Shown in pieces: positions 9,482 through 18,556 of a stretch of DNA of 50,468 bases. The notes beneath the pieces were generated by a model. That model did not search any database and was not told the DNA's origin. It saw only the letters and a list, made by a program, of their open reading frames with translations. The DNA is taken from assembly GCA_029251005.1 (NCBI GenBank), contig JAQXEE010000023.1, positions 1 through 50,468 on the forward strand, read 5' to 3'. The stretch comes from Flavobacteriales bacterium. GTDB taxonomy: Bacteria; Bacteroidota; Bacteroidia; Flavobacteriales_C; GCA-002722245. Each line of letters begins with the position of its first letter. Positions within the stretch are counted from its first letter, which is position 1. The translations under genes and the position numbers were made by a program.

Positions 9482-9599
9482 TTGCATGCGGATTTGGCAG
9501 ATCTTTTATTTAGGAATGACTTGTAAAGTAAGCTTTGGCTTATTGGATGCCCAGAATACTCAATTCTTAAGAATCAATTCGGTTTTATAACATCAAAAC

Positions 9600-9639
9600 A
9601 ACAGATCCGCGGAATCTCCGAGATCTGCGTGAAAAATCA
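9600..9639. repeat. Dispersed intergenic repeat candidate (CCGCGGAATCT / ATCTGCGTGAAAAAT type)
   Basis: The stretch between the convergent gmhA and argB genes is GC-richer than its surroundings and has the degenerate internal repetition of ATCCGCGGAATCT and GATCTGCGTG. Arms CAGATC (9602-9607) and GATCTG (9622-9627) are inverted. A related GCGGATTTGGCAGATC lies just after gmhA, near 9486-9505. This pattern resembles a family of short repeats that I know recurs in intergenic DNA of many Bacteroidota. Copy number could not be tested here. Confidence 0.5.
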
Positions 9640-10401
9640 TTTACAGATCACTGTTCCGAGATCACCACCAACTTTTAGTGCATTACAAATCTTAACAGAT
9701 TCAACACCTGCATTGATCGCATTAAAAGCATTAGACAATTTAGGAATCATTCCATCTGAAATAATCCCTTCTGATTTGTACTGCTCAAATAACTCAGGAG
9801 TGATTGTTTGAATAACACTCGATTTATCATTAAAATCATGTAAAACACCATCCAATTCAAAACCTAAAATTAATTGTGTTTTTGATTTTTGAGCTAAGGC
9901 AGTAGCAACTGTACTGGCAATAGTATCTGCATTGGTATTTAACATTTGTCCTTCTCCATTGTGGGATAAGGGAGCTATTACAGGAACGATGTTGTTTTCA
10001 ATAAGACTCATTAATAGGTCAGCATTAATCGAGTCGATATCTCCAACCCATCCGTAATCTACATCTTTAACTGGTCGTTTATGTGCTGATATTAAATTTC
10101 CATCAGCTCCACTTAAACCAAGAGCATTTGTTCCTTTCGCCTGAAGCTTAGCAACAATTTTTTTGTTGGCCAATCCACCATAAACCATGGTAACAACCTC
10201 AAGCATGTTTTCGTCGGTAATACGTCGGCCTTCCACCATTTTAGTTTCGTAACCTAAGCTTTCAGCAACTTTTGTGGCCATTCGCCCGCCACCATGAACT
10301 AAAACTTTCGGACCTTCAATTTTGGAAAATGAATCTAAAAAAGTGCTTAACGCATTTTCGTCTTCAATAATCCCACCACCAACTTTTACGACTTTAATCA
10401 T
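9637..10401 (-). CDS. argB: Acetylglutamate (or succinylglutamate) kinase
   Basis: The 254-residue protein has the amino-acid kinase fold signatures of ArgB. KVGGGIIED lies at the N-terminus for phosphate binding and VLVHGGGRMATKVAE near residues 34-48. A GLSGADGN segment sits near 115-122, NTNADTIASTVA in the middle, and SDGMIPKL near the C-terminus. It phosphorylates the N-acylated glutamate in the second step of arginine synthesis in the cytoplasm. In Bacteroidota with the ArgF' type of carbamoyltransferase the acyl group may be succinyl rather than acetyl. It follows argF' on the same strand after 84 bases, and that gap contains a dispersed repeat. Confidence 0.95.
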   Translation of the reverse strand: MIKVVKVGGGIIEDENALSTFLDSFSKIEGPKVLVHGGGRMATKVAESLGYETKMVEGRRITDENMLEVVTMVYGGLANKKIVAKLQAKGTNALGLSGADGNLISAHKRPVKDVDYGWVGDIDSINADLLMSLIENNIVPVIAPLSHNGEGQMLNTNADTIASTVATALAQKSKTQLILGFELDGVLHDFNDKSSVIQTITPELFEQYKSEGIISDGMIPKLSNAFNAINAGVESVKICNALKVGGDLGTVICK

Positions 10402-10453
10402 TTTAACAGGGATAAGCGACTAGCTAATAGTTACTAGTTTGGATTGTATATTT

Positions 10454-10477
10454 ATCCTTCGACTAAGCTCAGGATGA
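10454..10477. repeat. Dispersed intergenic repeat candidate (CCTTCGACTAAGCTCAGGAT)
   Basis: This short element between argF' and argB has the dyad TCCTtCGA...AGCTCAGGA. It closely matches a well-known short intergenic repeat of the 'CATCCTGAGCTTAGTCGAAGG' kind that recurs in many bacterial genomes, Bacteroidota included. It is the only such sequence I saw inside an operon-like gap in this window. Whether it acts as a processing site, attenuator or simply a mobile repeat is unknown. Confidence 0.5.
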
Positions 10478-10485
10478 GAATTATA

Positions 10486-11430
10486 TTATTTTTTCAAAAA
10501 TTCTTGCAAAACAGTTTGAATAGAAACTACTCGATTTCCTGCTTGTTCAATCACAACTGAGTTTTCTGAATCGATCACTTCATCTGCAACAACTACATTT
10601 CGTCTAACGGGCAAGCAATGCATAAATTTAGCATTATTTGTTACTGCCATTTTATCTACATCAATCGTCCAAGAAGGATCTGTAGATAAAATTTGACCGT
10701 AGTTGTCATAAGAACTCCAGTTTTTAGCATAAACAAAATCAGCCCCTTCAAAAGCCTTCTTTTGATCATGCTCAACTGTAACACCCTCAGTAAATTGAGG
10801 TGCTAAGTCATATCCTTCTGGATTTGTGATTACCAATTCAACATCAGCTTTTTTCATCCATTCAGTAAATGAATTAGAAACAGCCTGCGGTAAAGCGCGT
10901 GGATGAGGTGCCCAAGTTAAAACAACCTTCGGACGAGCTTTTGTTTTATGAGTTTCAATCGTCACTAAATCAGCCAATGATTGAAGCGGATGTAAAGTAC
11001 TTGATTCTAAGTTTACAATTGGAACAGTAGCATGTTTGATGAAGTTTTGGAGAACCTCTTCATTATAATCAGCCTCTCGATCTTCCAATCCTGCAAAACA
11101 TCTAATACCTAATACATCAACATAAGTACTAATTACAGCAGCAGCTTCTTTAATATGTTCAGCAGTTCCTTGGTCCATAATAGCACCATCTTTCGATTCT
11201 AACTGCCAACCATCACTTCCAATGTTAAGTGTAATAACATCCATTCCTAAATTAAACGCTGCTTTTTGAGAGGAAATCCTGGTTCTTAAACTTGAGTTAT
11301 AAAAGATTAAACCTAATGTTTTGTGTTTACCCAAGGTAGTGTTTGCTAATGGATTTGCTTTGACTTCCATTGCTTTTTTAAGTAACTCCTGAACGTTTAC
11401 TACATCCTTAACCGAAAAAAAATTTTCCAT
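10486..11430 (-). CDS. argF': N-succinylornithine / N-acetylornithine carbamoyltransferase
   Basis: The 314-residue protein carries the carbamoyl-phosphate loop SSLRTR near residues 46-51, the TLHPLQSLADL block near 163-175 and the HCLPVRRNVVV motif near 268-278. The WAPHPRALPQAV segment is shared with the Bacteroides fragilis succinylornithine enzyme, not with ordinary ornithine carbamoyltransferases. It transfers a carbamoyl group to an N-acylated ornithine in the arginine pathway. In known family members Pro-90 marks the succinylornithine form, and Glu at the same place marks the acetylornithine form of Xanthomonas. Here residue 90 is Ala (QGTAEH), so the acyl preference is uncertain. It precedes argB on the same strand. 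Confidence 0.92.
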   Translation of the reverse strand: MENFFSVKDVVNVQELLKKAMEVKANPLANTTLGKHKTLGLIFYNSSLRTRISSQKAAFNLGMDVITLNIGSDGWQLESKDGAIMDQGTAEHIKEAAAVISTYVDVLGIRCFAGLEDREADYNEEVLQNFIKHATVPIVNLESSTLHPLQSLADLVTIETHKTKARPKVVLTWAPHPRALPQAVSNSFTEWMKKADVELVITNPEGYDLAPQFTEGVTVEHDQKKAFEGADFVYAKNWSSYDNYGQILSTDPSWTIDVDKMAVTNNAKFMHCLPVRRNVVVADEVIDSENSVVIEQAGNRVVSIQTVLQEFLKK

Positions 11431-11542
11431 TATGCTTTGCTTAAATTATCAGGTAAAGGTAATGTTTCTTGATGTGTAGTGAAAACTAAACCATTTAAGT
11501 TTTCTTGATAAGGATAACATTTAGAAATAAGCATAAAAATAA

Positions 11543-11550
11543 TACATTTG
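11543..11550 (+). promoter_or_regulatory. -7 promoter element TACATTTG of the ABC exporter gene
   Basis: TACATTTG is an exact TAnnTTTG match ending 4 bases before the GTG start at 11555. The position implies a leaderless or nearly leaderless transcript. It supports GTG 11555 as the real start, because any start further upstream would precede transcription. Confidence 0.55.
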
Positions 11551-11554
11551 TACT

Positions 11555-13402
11555 GTGAGTAAATTCAAGAGGTTTATATCCTATGCAAAGGATTTTAAAG
11601 GCTATTTCGCCTTAAACGTGACGTTTAATATTTTGGGGGTGATTTTTACTATGATTGGTATGTCTACCATGATGCCCTTAATTGAGATTTTATTCAAATC
11701 GGATATTTCACAAATCAATGATTTTTTAGCGCCTAATCCAAACCTTGATTTCTCAAGAGAATATTTGGAGTATGAAGTTAATCATTGGTTTGCAGGAATG
11801 ATTGATGGAGCTTCTTCTTTTATCGAAGGAAAAAAAGAAGCCTTATATAAGATATGTATACTTATTTCTGTAGCATTTTTGTTCAAAAACTTATTCCTTT
11901 ATTTAGCACAATTCTTTTTAGCACCTATCCGAAATGGGATGATTGCTAAGTTGAGAAACGACGTTTACAAAAAGATGTTAAGATTACCAGTTTCTTTCTT
12001 TAACAATGAAAAGAAAGGTGATTTAATGAGTAGAATGACCAATGATGTTGGTCAAATTGAATGGGGAATGGTTTCGCTTCAAAAAATTGTGAGAGAGCCC
12101 ATTCAAATTATTGTATTCATTTATGGATTACTTTTTATTAGTGTAAAATTAACGTTAGTGGTGCTGTTACTTCTGCCAATTACGGCCATTGTGGTTTCTA
12201 TTATTGGTAAAGGATTAAAGCGAACATCTAAAAAAGCACAAGGAAAACTCGGACAGGTATTATCGGTTGTCGAAGAAAGTATAACTGCCGTTAAGGTGAT
12301 TAAGGGATTTGCAGTTGAGAAGATATTCACCAAAGATTTTGAACAACATAATCATCGCTTTTATACACTCACTAATCGCCAAATTAGAAAAAGAACAGCT
12401 TCTTCACCAATAAGTGAAACGATAGGTATTGGTGTTTTTGCTTTGGTAATGTGGGTTGGAGGAAACATTGTTTTTGATTCGGAAAACGGTTTGAGTGGGT
12501 CAACATTAATTACTTATTTGGCATTCATGTGGGGGTTATTGTCTCCTATTAAATCAATGACGGCTTCTTTAAATGCTTTGCAAGTCGCATTTGTGTCGTT
12601 GGAAAGAGTGGATGAGATATTAGATGCGGACGAGAAGAATGAAACTGAAACTGGAGGTAAACAAATTAATGGTTTTGAAGATAAAATAGAATTGAGTAAT
12701 GTGCGCTTTAAATACGAAGAAGAGGAAGTTTTAAAGGGGATTAGTTTAAGTTTCGAAAAAGGAAAAACGTATGCTTTAGTAGGAGAGTCTGGATCGGGTA
12801 AATCTACTTTAGCTGATTTGGTTCCGCGTTTTAATGATGTTACGGATGGTATTATAACAGTAGATGGAAAAGATGTTCGTGAAATAAATATTCAATCTCT
12901 TAGAAAGTTAACAGGTATAGTAACACAAGATTCCATTTTGTTTAACGATACAGTCAGACAGAATTTATCACTGGGCGTTGAAAATGTTTCTGATGAAGAT
13001 TTTACAAAAGCGTTGAAAATTGCTAATGCCTATGATTTTGTATCTGAATTGGAGTATGGAATTGATTCGGTAATTGGAGAAGGTGGCGGAAAATTGAGTG
13101 GAGGACAACGGCAACGTTTATGTATTGCAAGAGCAATATTACTCAATCCTCCCTTACTAATTCTTGATGAAGCAACGTCTGCATTGGATACAGCATCAGA
13201 GAAATTGGTTCAGGAAGCTTTAGAAAAAGTAATGGAAGGAAGAACTGCAATTGTTATAGCACACAGATTAAGTACGATTCGGAATGCTGATAAGATTGTA
13301 GTATTGGATAAAGGGAATATTGCAGAGGAAGGAAGTCATGACGAATTGTTTGACAGAAAAGGTCATTATTATAAGTTGTGTAATCTTCAAAACATTAAGT
13401 AA
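11555..13402 (+). CDS. MsbA-type ABC exporter (fused permease and ATPase)
   Basis: The 615-residue protein has the half-transporter layout, with six membrane helices over about residues 1-330 followed by the nucleotide-binding domain. Walker A is GESGSGKST near 410-418, the signature LSGGQRQR near 513-520, Walker B LLILDEATSALD near 533-545, and the switch histidine is in AHRLST. The length fits the lipid A/lipid exporter MsbA group, and the neighbouring envelope genes favour lipid A or glycolipid flipping, although drug exporters share this layout. The first codon is GTG and lies 4 bases after a promoter -7 box. The lipoprotein gene follows after a single base (stop TAA at 13400, ATG at 13404), which suggests co-transcription. 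Confidence 0.88.
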   Translation: MSKFKRFISYAKDFKGYFALNVTFNILGVIFTMIGMSTMMPLIEILFKSDISQINDFLAPNPNLDFSREYLEYEVNHWFAGMIDGASSFIEGKKEALYKICILISVAFLFKNLFLYLAQFFLAPIRNGMIAKLRNDVYKKMLRLPVSFFNNEKKGDLMSRMTNDVGQIEWGMVSLQKIVREPIQIIVFIYGLLFISVKLTLVVLLLLPITAIVVSIIGKGLKRTSKKAQGKLGQVLSVVEESITAVKVIKGFAVEKIFTKDFEQHNHRFYTLTNRQIRKRTASSPISETIGIGVFALVMWVGGNIVFDSENGLSGSTLITYLAFMWGLLSPIKSMTASLNALQVAFVSLERVDEILDADEKNETETGGKQINGFEDKIELSNVRFKYEEEEVLKGISLSFEKGKTYALVGESGSGKSTLADLVPRFNDVTDGIITVDGKDVREINIQSLRKLTGIVTQDSILFNDTVRQNLSLGVENVSDEDFTKALKIANAYDFVSELEYGIDSVIGEGGGKLSGGQRQRLCIARAILLNPPLLILDEATSALDTASEKLVQEALEKVMEGRTAIVIAHRLSTIRNADKIVVLDKGNIAEEGSHDELFDRKGHYYKLCNLQNIK

Positions 13403-13403
13403 T

Positions 13404-14225
13404 ATGAAAGCTTTATGTTCGTTTCTATTTGTTATTTCAGTTTTACTAGCTTGTAAAAAAGAAGCCAATAAAGAGGAGTCTTCACTATCTTACTCATGTA
13501 TATCTTTTAACGGAAATTTCGTACCGAATAATAAGGATACAGTTAATTTCTTAATCGATTCGACGATTTACTCAGGAATGGTTTTAGGCAGTGATAAAGG
13601 AACGACTTGGGATTTTTCAAAACTTACTCAAGTTGATAGTTTTGATATTCCTTTTATTGGAGTATCGTTACTTCCAAATGCATCAGACTTTCCAGATGCC
13701 GATGTTGCTGGTGAATTTACTTTTTTAAAAAAAAATGCAAATGGGTTAGCGGTTTTAAGTGTAGAGACTGGAGTTGAAGGCTTAGATTTTGTTTTGAAAC
13801 TAGATGAAACGTATAATTTATTTGATTATCCTTTGGAATACCAAGATGAATTTTCAGATGAATTCTCACTTAGTCAAACGGAAAAATTGGTAACTTTTGA
13901 ATACGAAGGAGCAACTGAAGATTTTGATTCGATTACTTTTAACCGTCACGGAGAAATTAGTAAAAGGGTAGACGGTTGCGGTAAATTAGTTACGCCAAAT
14001 GGAACATTTGATGTATTAAGAGTTTATAAAGAAGAAACTATAACCGACACTATTATAGGATATAAATTTGTAGGGTTATTCAGTGTTGCACTTCCCATTG
14101 TTAATTCAAAAGAAACTTACTATTCTTACGAGTTTTATACTGATTCTGCTTATTCGGTTTATCCTATTGTCAAAACTAATTTAAACGCAAATAAAGAAAT
14201 TCAGGAGGTTATTTATCTAAAATAA
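13404..14225 (+). CDS. Hypothetical lipoprotein
   Basis: The 273-residue protein starts MKALCSFLFVISVLLACKKE, a lipoprotein signal with the lipobox LLAC and modified cysteine at residue 17. The mature part is acidic and beta-rich, with no motif I recognise; patterns such as GTTWDFSKL resemble secreted Bacteroidota proteins of unknown role. An in-frame start at 13320 exists inside the ABC exporter gene, but it would bury the signal peptide, so the ATG at 13404 is preferred. It is probably co-transcribed with the ABC exporter and convergent with the argE-like gene 81 bases away. Confidence 0.75.
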   Translation: MKALCSFLFVISVLLACKKEANKEESSLSYSCISFNGNFVPNNKDTVNFLIDSTIYSGMVLGSDKGTTWDFSKLTQVDSFDIPFIGVSLLPNASDFPDADVAGEFTFLKKNANGLAVLSVETGVEGLDFVLKLDETYNLFDYPLEYQDEFSDEFSLSQTEKLVTFEYEGATEDFDSITFNRHGEISKRVDGCGKLVTPNGTFDVLRVYKEETITDTIIGYKFVGLFSVALPIVNSKETYYSYEFYTDSAYSVYPIVKTNLNANKEIQEVIYLK

Positions 14226-14306
14226 ATTAGTGACTTAGCTTTTGAAAAGATTTTTTCTTTAAGATTCAAACAGCTTAATTAAGTTGTTCTCATCGGAAAA
14301 CCTTTG

Positions 14307-15374
14307 TTAGGAAACCGTTAAGGTTTCTCCAAGGTTGTTTAACACATTTATGTATTTCGGTATAGCTTGATTTAATTCATCAACATAAATAAACTCATCA
14401 GCAGTGTGAGATCGTGCTGAATCTCCAGGCCCCATTTTAACACTTTCACAAGGCATTAAAGCTTGATCTGATAAGGTAGGTGATCCGTAGGTATTGATGT
14501 TTAAATTTTTGGCAACCTTTTTAATAGGATGCGTTTCATTCACTCCACTTGAGTTTAGTCTTGTTGATCGAGCTGTTACTTGACAAGAAACATTTGATTT
14601 AATAATATCTAACACCTCTTCATTACTGTACTTGTCGTTAACTCGAACATCTACAACAAAATCACATTCCGCAGGGACAACATTGTGTTGACTACCTGCT
14701 TTAATTACAGTGACACTCATACCAATACCCCCAGTTTCAGGTGAATGCTTAGGGAATTCGTAAGTGTTAAACCAATTTATGTCTTCAATTGCTTTAGAAA
14801 TAGCATTTACGCCTTCTTTACGTGCGGCATGTCCTGAATTACCAATCGCTTTGCAATCGAGCACCATAAGTCCTCTTTCTGAAATTGAAATATCTAGTAA
14901 AGTAGGCTCCCCAACAATTCCAAAATCAATTTTAGGTAGTTTAGGAAATAGATATTCCATTCCATTTTTACCACTGATTTCTTCTTCCGCTGAAGCTGCG
15001 AAAATTAAATTAAAAGGAAGGTTCTTTTTTTCGAAAAAATGAAGAAAAGTACCCAATAGTGTAATTAAAGCACCTCCTGCATCATTACTTCCTAATCCAA
15101 ATAATTTCCCATCTTCAATAATAGATTTGTAAGGCTCTTTAGTATAGCCTTTATTAGGCTTTACAGTATCAAGATGAGAGTTTAATAATATGGTATATTT
15201 TCCTTCTTGAAAATGTTTGTTTTTTGTCCAAACATTATTTTTATCTCTCGTGAATTGTACTTTATGCTGTATGAGAATATTTTCTATGTAAACTGCTGCA
15301 GGTTCCTCTTCTTTACTTAAAGATTTGATGTCAATAAGTCCTGAAAGGATTTTTACAGGATCAAAAGTGGTCAT
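14307..15374 (-). CDS. M20 metallopeptidase, ArgE-like N-acylornithine deacylase
   Basis: The 355-residue protein has the M20 dizinc motifs. NSHLDTVKP lies near residues 65-73, with H and D as ligand and catalytic-site residues. GLGSNDAGGALI near 92-103 supplies the bridging aspartate, and AAEEEISG-type acidic residues near 130 supply the catalytic glutamate. GEPTLLDI and SARSHTADEF occur further on. It resembles ArgE/DapE-like deacylases, and argB and argF' nearby favour deacylation of N-acyl-ornithine or citrulline. It overlaps the upstream Wzi-like gene by 14 bases (ATGACCACTTTTGA), so it ends the polysaccharide operon and not an arginine operon. A peptidase role is the alternative. Confidence 0.82.
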   Translation of the reverse strand: MTTFDPVKILSGLIDIKSLSKEEEPAAVYIENILIQHKVQFTRDKNNVWTKNKHFQEGKYTILLNSHLDTVKPNKGYTKEPYKSIIEDGKLFGLGSNDAGGALITLLGTFLHFFEKKNLPFNLIFAASAEEEISGKNGMEYLFPKLPKIDFGIVGEPTLLDISISERGLMVLDCKAIGNSGHAARKEGVNAISKAIEDINWFNTYEFPKHSPETGGIGMSVTVIKAGSQHNVVPAECDFVVDVRVNDKYSNEEVLDIIKSNVSCQVTARSTRLNSSGVNETHPIKKVAKNLNINTYGSPTLSDQALMPCESVKMGPGDSARSHTADEFIYVDELNQAIPKYINVLNNLGETLTVS

Positions 15375-17013
15375 TGTATGTATTATTAAGTGTTGTTCTT
15401 AAGCCAAGGTAAATAAATCGGTTTTGACTATCATTTCCATAATGTTTGGATAAACTTCTGTCCTTTAAACCAATTTCAAAATATAATCTAGCGCGTGGAT
15501 TAACCATGAATCCATAGCGGGCATCTAGGTAGTTTAATTTGCTGAGGTCTCCTTGTGCTATTCCATAACCGGTAAGTCCTTCATCACCATTAATATCTAC
15601 GCGATTTGTGTTGTAACTGTAAAAGACATTTCCTCCATGATTTACACTTGAGGTGTCTCTTCCTATTTCAGACCAAACAACTTTTAAAGTGAATTTATGT
15701 CGTTTGTATTTGTAACGAACAATTCCAATTGCTTCTTGAAAATTAGCTCCAAGTGGATGGGCTAAAGGTTCATTCATGTGCGTATGTGCATTTGCGCTAT
15801 CAAAGTGCGTGTACGTAAATGGTCTTACTACGTTGTATTCAGCCTGAGCGCTTAAACCATATATTTTAAATAAATTGTAAGCTTTCACTCCAATTTGACC
15901 TCCGTATTTATTCCCCCAGTAACCATTTGCTTTTTTAAGTTCAGAAAATTTTAAATCATCCAATACTGCCTGGCCATAAATAGAGACATTATTATTGACT
16001 TTGAATTTAACATTAGCACCCAATAGCACATTATCCGCTGATCCGTTTTGCCACTCCACAGGTCGCATAAATATAATAGGGTTCATATATTGCCAATCAA
16101 ATCCTTTGTCTGCTTTTAACCAAGAAACAGATTCGTAGAATCCTATGTTTAATCTTTTGGTCGCATTCCAACTTAAATAATGAACTGCTAAGTACTTCTG
16201 TGTCCAGTTTCTATCTGCAGCATCTTGAAAACCAATATGACTTAATTGTGCCCAAAGGTTTACATATTTAATATTCCAAACAGTTGTTTCAAGTTTAAAA
16301 TACGGGTAATTAAATGAGTTGTCACTTAATAATAGTGAGCGATATCCGTCGCCTAAAAAGTTTTTACCGTGACCAATAAATGCTGTGAAGAATTTACTTG
16401 GTTTATAACCAACAGCTCCTGATGAAAAGCCCCAATCAGCTCCTGCACCTTCTTTGAATAGTTTAAACCTTCCTTGTCCTGGAACAACAAAGTTTGAATT
16501 AGCATATTGGCTAATGTAGGGTAGTAATTTCGCCTGATTTTCATAGAAGGCAGATTCAAAAAATATTTTTTCACCAATTTGGCCAGAAAGCCAATATCCA
16601 CGTGTATTATTCCAAAATGATTCTTTTAAATATGTATCGTTTCCAGCGTTTAATCCTAAAAGCATGTTGGCTCTTAATTTTAAATCAGGTTGATTGATAT
16701 ACACCAAATCTTCATCTAACAATTTGTTTTCACTCCACATGAGAAATTTCGCCCAATTAGATGTTGGAAGAAGATATAATCGATTGGTGTCGGTGACTGT
16801 AGAGTCAATCGAGTCGATATTGATTACATTTTTAACATCTTGATAAAAATAAGGTTTTATCGAAGTGTGGGAATTTACGTTAACGTCACTTAAATACATC
16901 TCAACAAATGCGTTTTCGTCATGATCTAACGGCAAAAACAATTGTTGAGCTTGAAGTATACTGGTGAAAACAAGTGCAATAAAAGCAAGTTGAATTCTAA
17001 GTTTAGTAATCAT
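15361..17013 (-). CDS. Wzi-like outer-membrane beta-barrel protein (paralogue 2)
   Basis: The 550-residue protein has a signal peptide (MITKLRIQLAFIALVF..., cleavage near LQAQ) and many alternating beta-strand segments. Characteristic blocks are GHGKNFLGDGYRSLLLSD, the NPIIFMRPVEW region, VVRPFTYTH and LAHPLGANFQE. These match capsule-assembly Wzi-family proteins of Bacteroidota, which are outer-membrane barrels linked to surface polysaccharide attachment; some relatives are annotated as RemB gliding proteins. The frame is open to 17082, but the ATG at 17013 gives the clean signal peptide. It overlaps the preceding paralogue by 11 bases (ATGATTACTAA) and the following argE-like gene by 14, so translation is probably coupled. 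Confidence 0.8.
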   Translation of the reverse strand: MITKLRIQLAFIALVFTSILQAQQLFLPLDHDENAFVEMYLSDVNVNSHTSIKPYFYQDVKNVINIDSIDSTVTDTNRLYLLPTSNWAKFLMWSENKLLDEDLVYINQPDLKLRANMLLGLNAGNDTYLKESFWNNTRGYWLSGQIGEKIFFESAFYENQAKLLPYISQYANSNFVVPGQGRFKLFKEGAGADWGFSSGAVGYKPSKFFTAFIGHGKNFLGDGYRSLLLSDNSFNYPYFKLETTVWNIKYVNLWAQLSHIGFQDAADRNWTQKYLAVHYLSWNATKRLNIGFYESVSWLKADKGFDWQYMNPIIFMRPVEWQNGSADNVLLGANVKFKVNNNVSIYGQAVLDDLKFSELKKANGYWGNKYGGQIGVKAYNLFKIYGLSAQAEYNVVRPFTYTHFDSANAHTHMNEPLAHPLGANFQEAIGIVRYKYKRHKFTLKVVWSEIGRDTSSVNHGGNVFYSYNTNRVDINGDEGLTGYGIAQGDLSKLNYLDARYGFMVNPRARLYFEIGLKDRSLSKHYGNDSQNRFIYLGLRTTLNNTYNDHF

Positions 17014-18556
17014 AATAGAGGTTAAATAAAGATGTTCTAAAACCACCGTAAAGGTAGTGATGATTTTCTTTATTTCCATCAAGCCATTGTGTTCTATTTT
17101 GATAACCTATTTCTAGCATTAATAAATATTTAGGGTTTAGTAAGTAATTGACTTTAGTATCCCAATTTAATTGTTTGTAATCAATACCATATCCTATTTC
17201 ATATCCATCTTCGTAAAGCCTTTCGTTGTATGATTTAAAGATATCCTTACCGCTTGAAATACTATCTATAAATTCTTCTCCACCCTGAATGTAAACGAAT
17301 TTGGTGTTTATATTGAAGCGTTGTTTTCTAAAGTTAATTACGCCTAAGAGTTCTCTAAAATTGGCACCGAATGGATGCGCAAGAGAATTGTAATTGTGTC
17401 CGTAATTCATTCCCGAAGTTCTGTGAGAATAAGTAAATGGGCGAACGGTATTGTGTTCGAGTTGAACAATTAAATTTTCTAACGGTAAATTATGGATTTT
17501 AACTCCTGCCTGGTAGCCGTATTTGTTTGCCCACCAAGTTGGGTTGTAAATTAGGTTTTTAGAGTGTAGTTCGTCTAAAACAATCTGTCCATAACCGTTA
17601 ATATATTTATGAATATCCCATGAACCGTTGAAACCGATAAGCATATTATCTGGTGAGCCTATGTTGTATTCTAGTGGTCTTAAAATTACAAAAGGATTAA
17701 TATAATTAAGTTCAATAGATGTTCTTGCGTTAGAATCACCTTCCCAGATAACAGCTTCAAAAAAAGCAAGTTTTAATTTTTTACTTGCGAGAACATCGAT
17801 GTAATGAAAACTTCCGTATTTTTTTCGTTTTAGGCCGTCTCCAATTAAATTATTGGTGAAATCTATGAATTCACCAATAATCGAGGTGTATTTTACGCTT
17901 CCGATACTTAAGTCACCACGAATAAAAGGATAATTCCCGGCTGCGTCGGAAAGTAGTAAACTCCTGTAGCCGTTTCCAATAAAGTTTTTACCGTGACCTG
18001 CACTTAATTTGAAAAACGTACTAAATTCATATGTAAAACCACCTCCGGAAACGGAATAATCAAATGGTCCGTTGGGATTTTTAACCTCTGCTTCACCCGG
18101 AGCTACTGCCGTGTAATTTATGATTTTATTAGTTTTGGGATCAAAATTTTGATAGTTTTCATAAAACGAGGTTACCCATTTAAACTTTGTGCCGATGGTG
18201 CCTCTAGCAGAACCCCCTCTACGAGATCCGTAAAACTTATCAGATCCGGTAGAAACATTAAAAATAGGATTTAATCTAAAAGAGTATTTATCGTTTTTTA
18301 CACCGTAAATATTTTTATTAAACATCCAGTTAAAAAAAGGAGATTTTATAGGGTATGAAAAACTATCTGAAGGTAAGTTTTCAAATACAAAATAAGCTTC
18401 TAGACTGTTGATGTTGGAATTTAGAATTGTATCTCCTTTTGAAAGTTCTTTGTCGAACATCCATTTAACATCATTGTTTAAAATATTAAATTGAGCTTTT
18501 GTAAAAAAAGCAAAGAGGATAAAAAGACTTACCGTTATTTTAAATTTAACTGGCAA
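17003..18556 (-). CDS. Wzi-like outer-membrane beta-barrel protein (paralogue 1)
   Basis: This is a close structural twin of the next gene, sharing GHGKNFIGNGYRSLLLSD, the NPFVILRPLEYNIGSPDN region, TVRPFTYSH and LAHPFGANFRE. The open frame runs back to 18670, but a leader with a proper hydrophobic core (KFKITVSLFILFAFFTKAQ) begins only near 18556. I therefore propose the TTG at 18556, giving 517 residues and an 11-base overlap with the preceding transferase gene (TTGCCAGTTAA). An upstream ATG at 18670 would add about 38 highly basic residues and overlap that gene by 125 bases. Its likely role is surface polysaccharide assembly or attachment at the outer membrane. Confidence 0.75.
   Translation of the reverse strand: MPVKFKITVSLFILFAFFTKAQFNILNNDVKWMFDKELSKGDTILNSNINSLEAYFVFENLPSDSFSYPIKSPFFNWMFNKNIYGVKNDKYSFRLNPIFNVSTGSDKFYGSRRGGSARGTIGTKFKWVTSFYENYQNFDPKTNKIINYTAVAPGEAEVKNPNGPFDYSVSGGGFTYEFSTFFKLSAGHGKNFIGNGYRSLLLSDAAGNYPFIRGDLSIGSVKYTSIIGEFIDFTNNLIGDGLKRKKYGSFHYIDVLASKKLKLAFFEAVIWEGDSNARTSIELNYINPFVILRPLEYNIGSPDNMLIGFNGSWDIHKYINGYGQIVLDELHSKNLIYNPTWWANKYGYQAGVKIHNLPLENLIVQLEHNTVRPFTYSHRTSGMNYGHNYNSLAHPFGANFRELLGVINFRKQRFNINTKFVYIQGGEEFIDSISSGKDIFKSYNERLYEDGYEIGYGIDYKQLNWDTKVNYLLNPKYLLMLEIGYQNRTQWLDGNKENHHYLYGGFRTSLFNLYYDY

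Noticed and set aside
9563-9574. 12-base palindrome ATTCTTAAGAAT
   Set aside because: Short, AT-rich and in a convergent gap; expected by chance.
9378-9590. 70-codon + frame overlapping the end of gmhA
   Set aside because: Mostly the wrong frame of gmhA, extended into repeat-bearing intergenic DNA.
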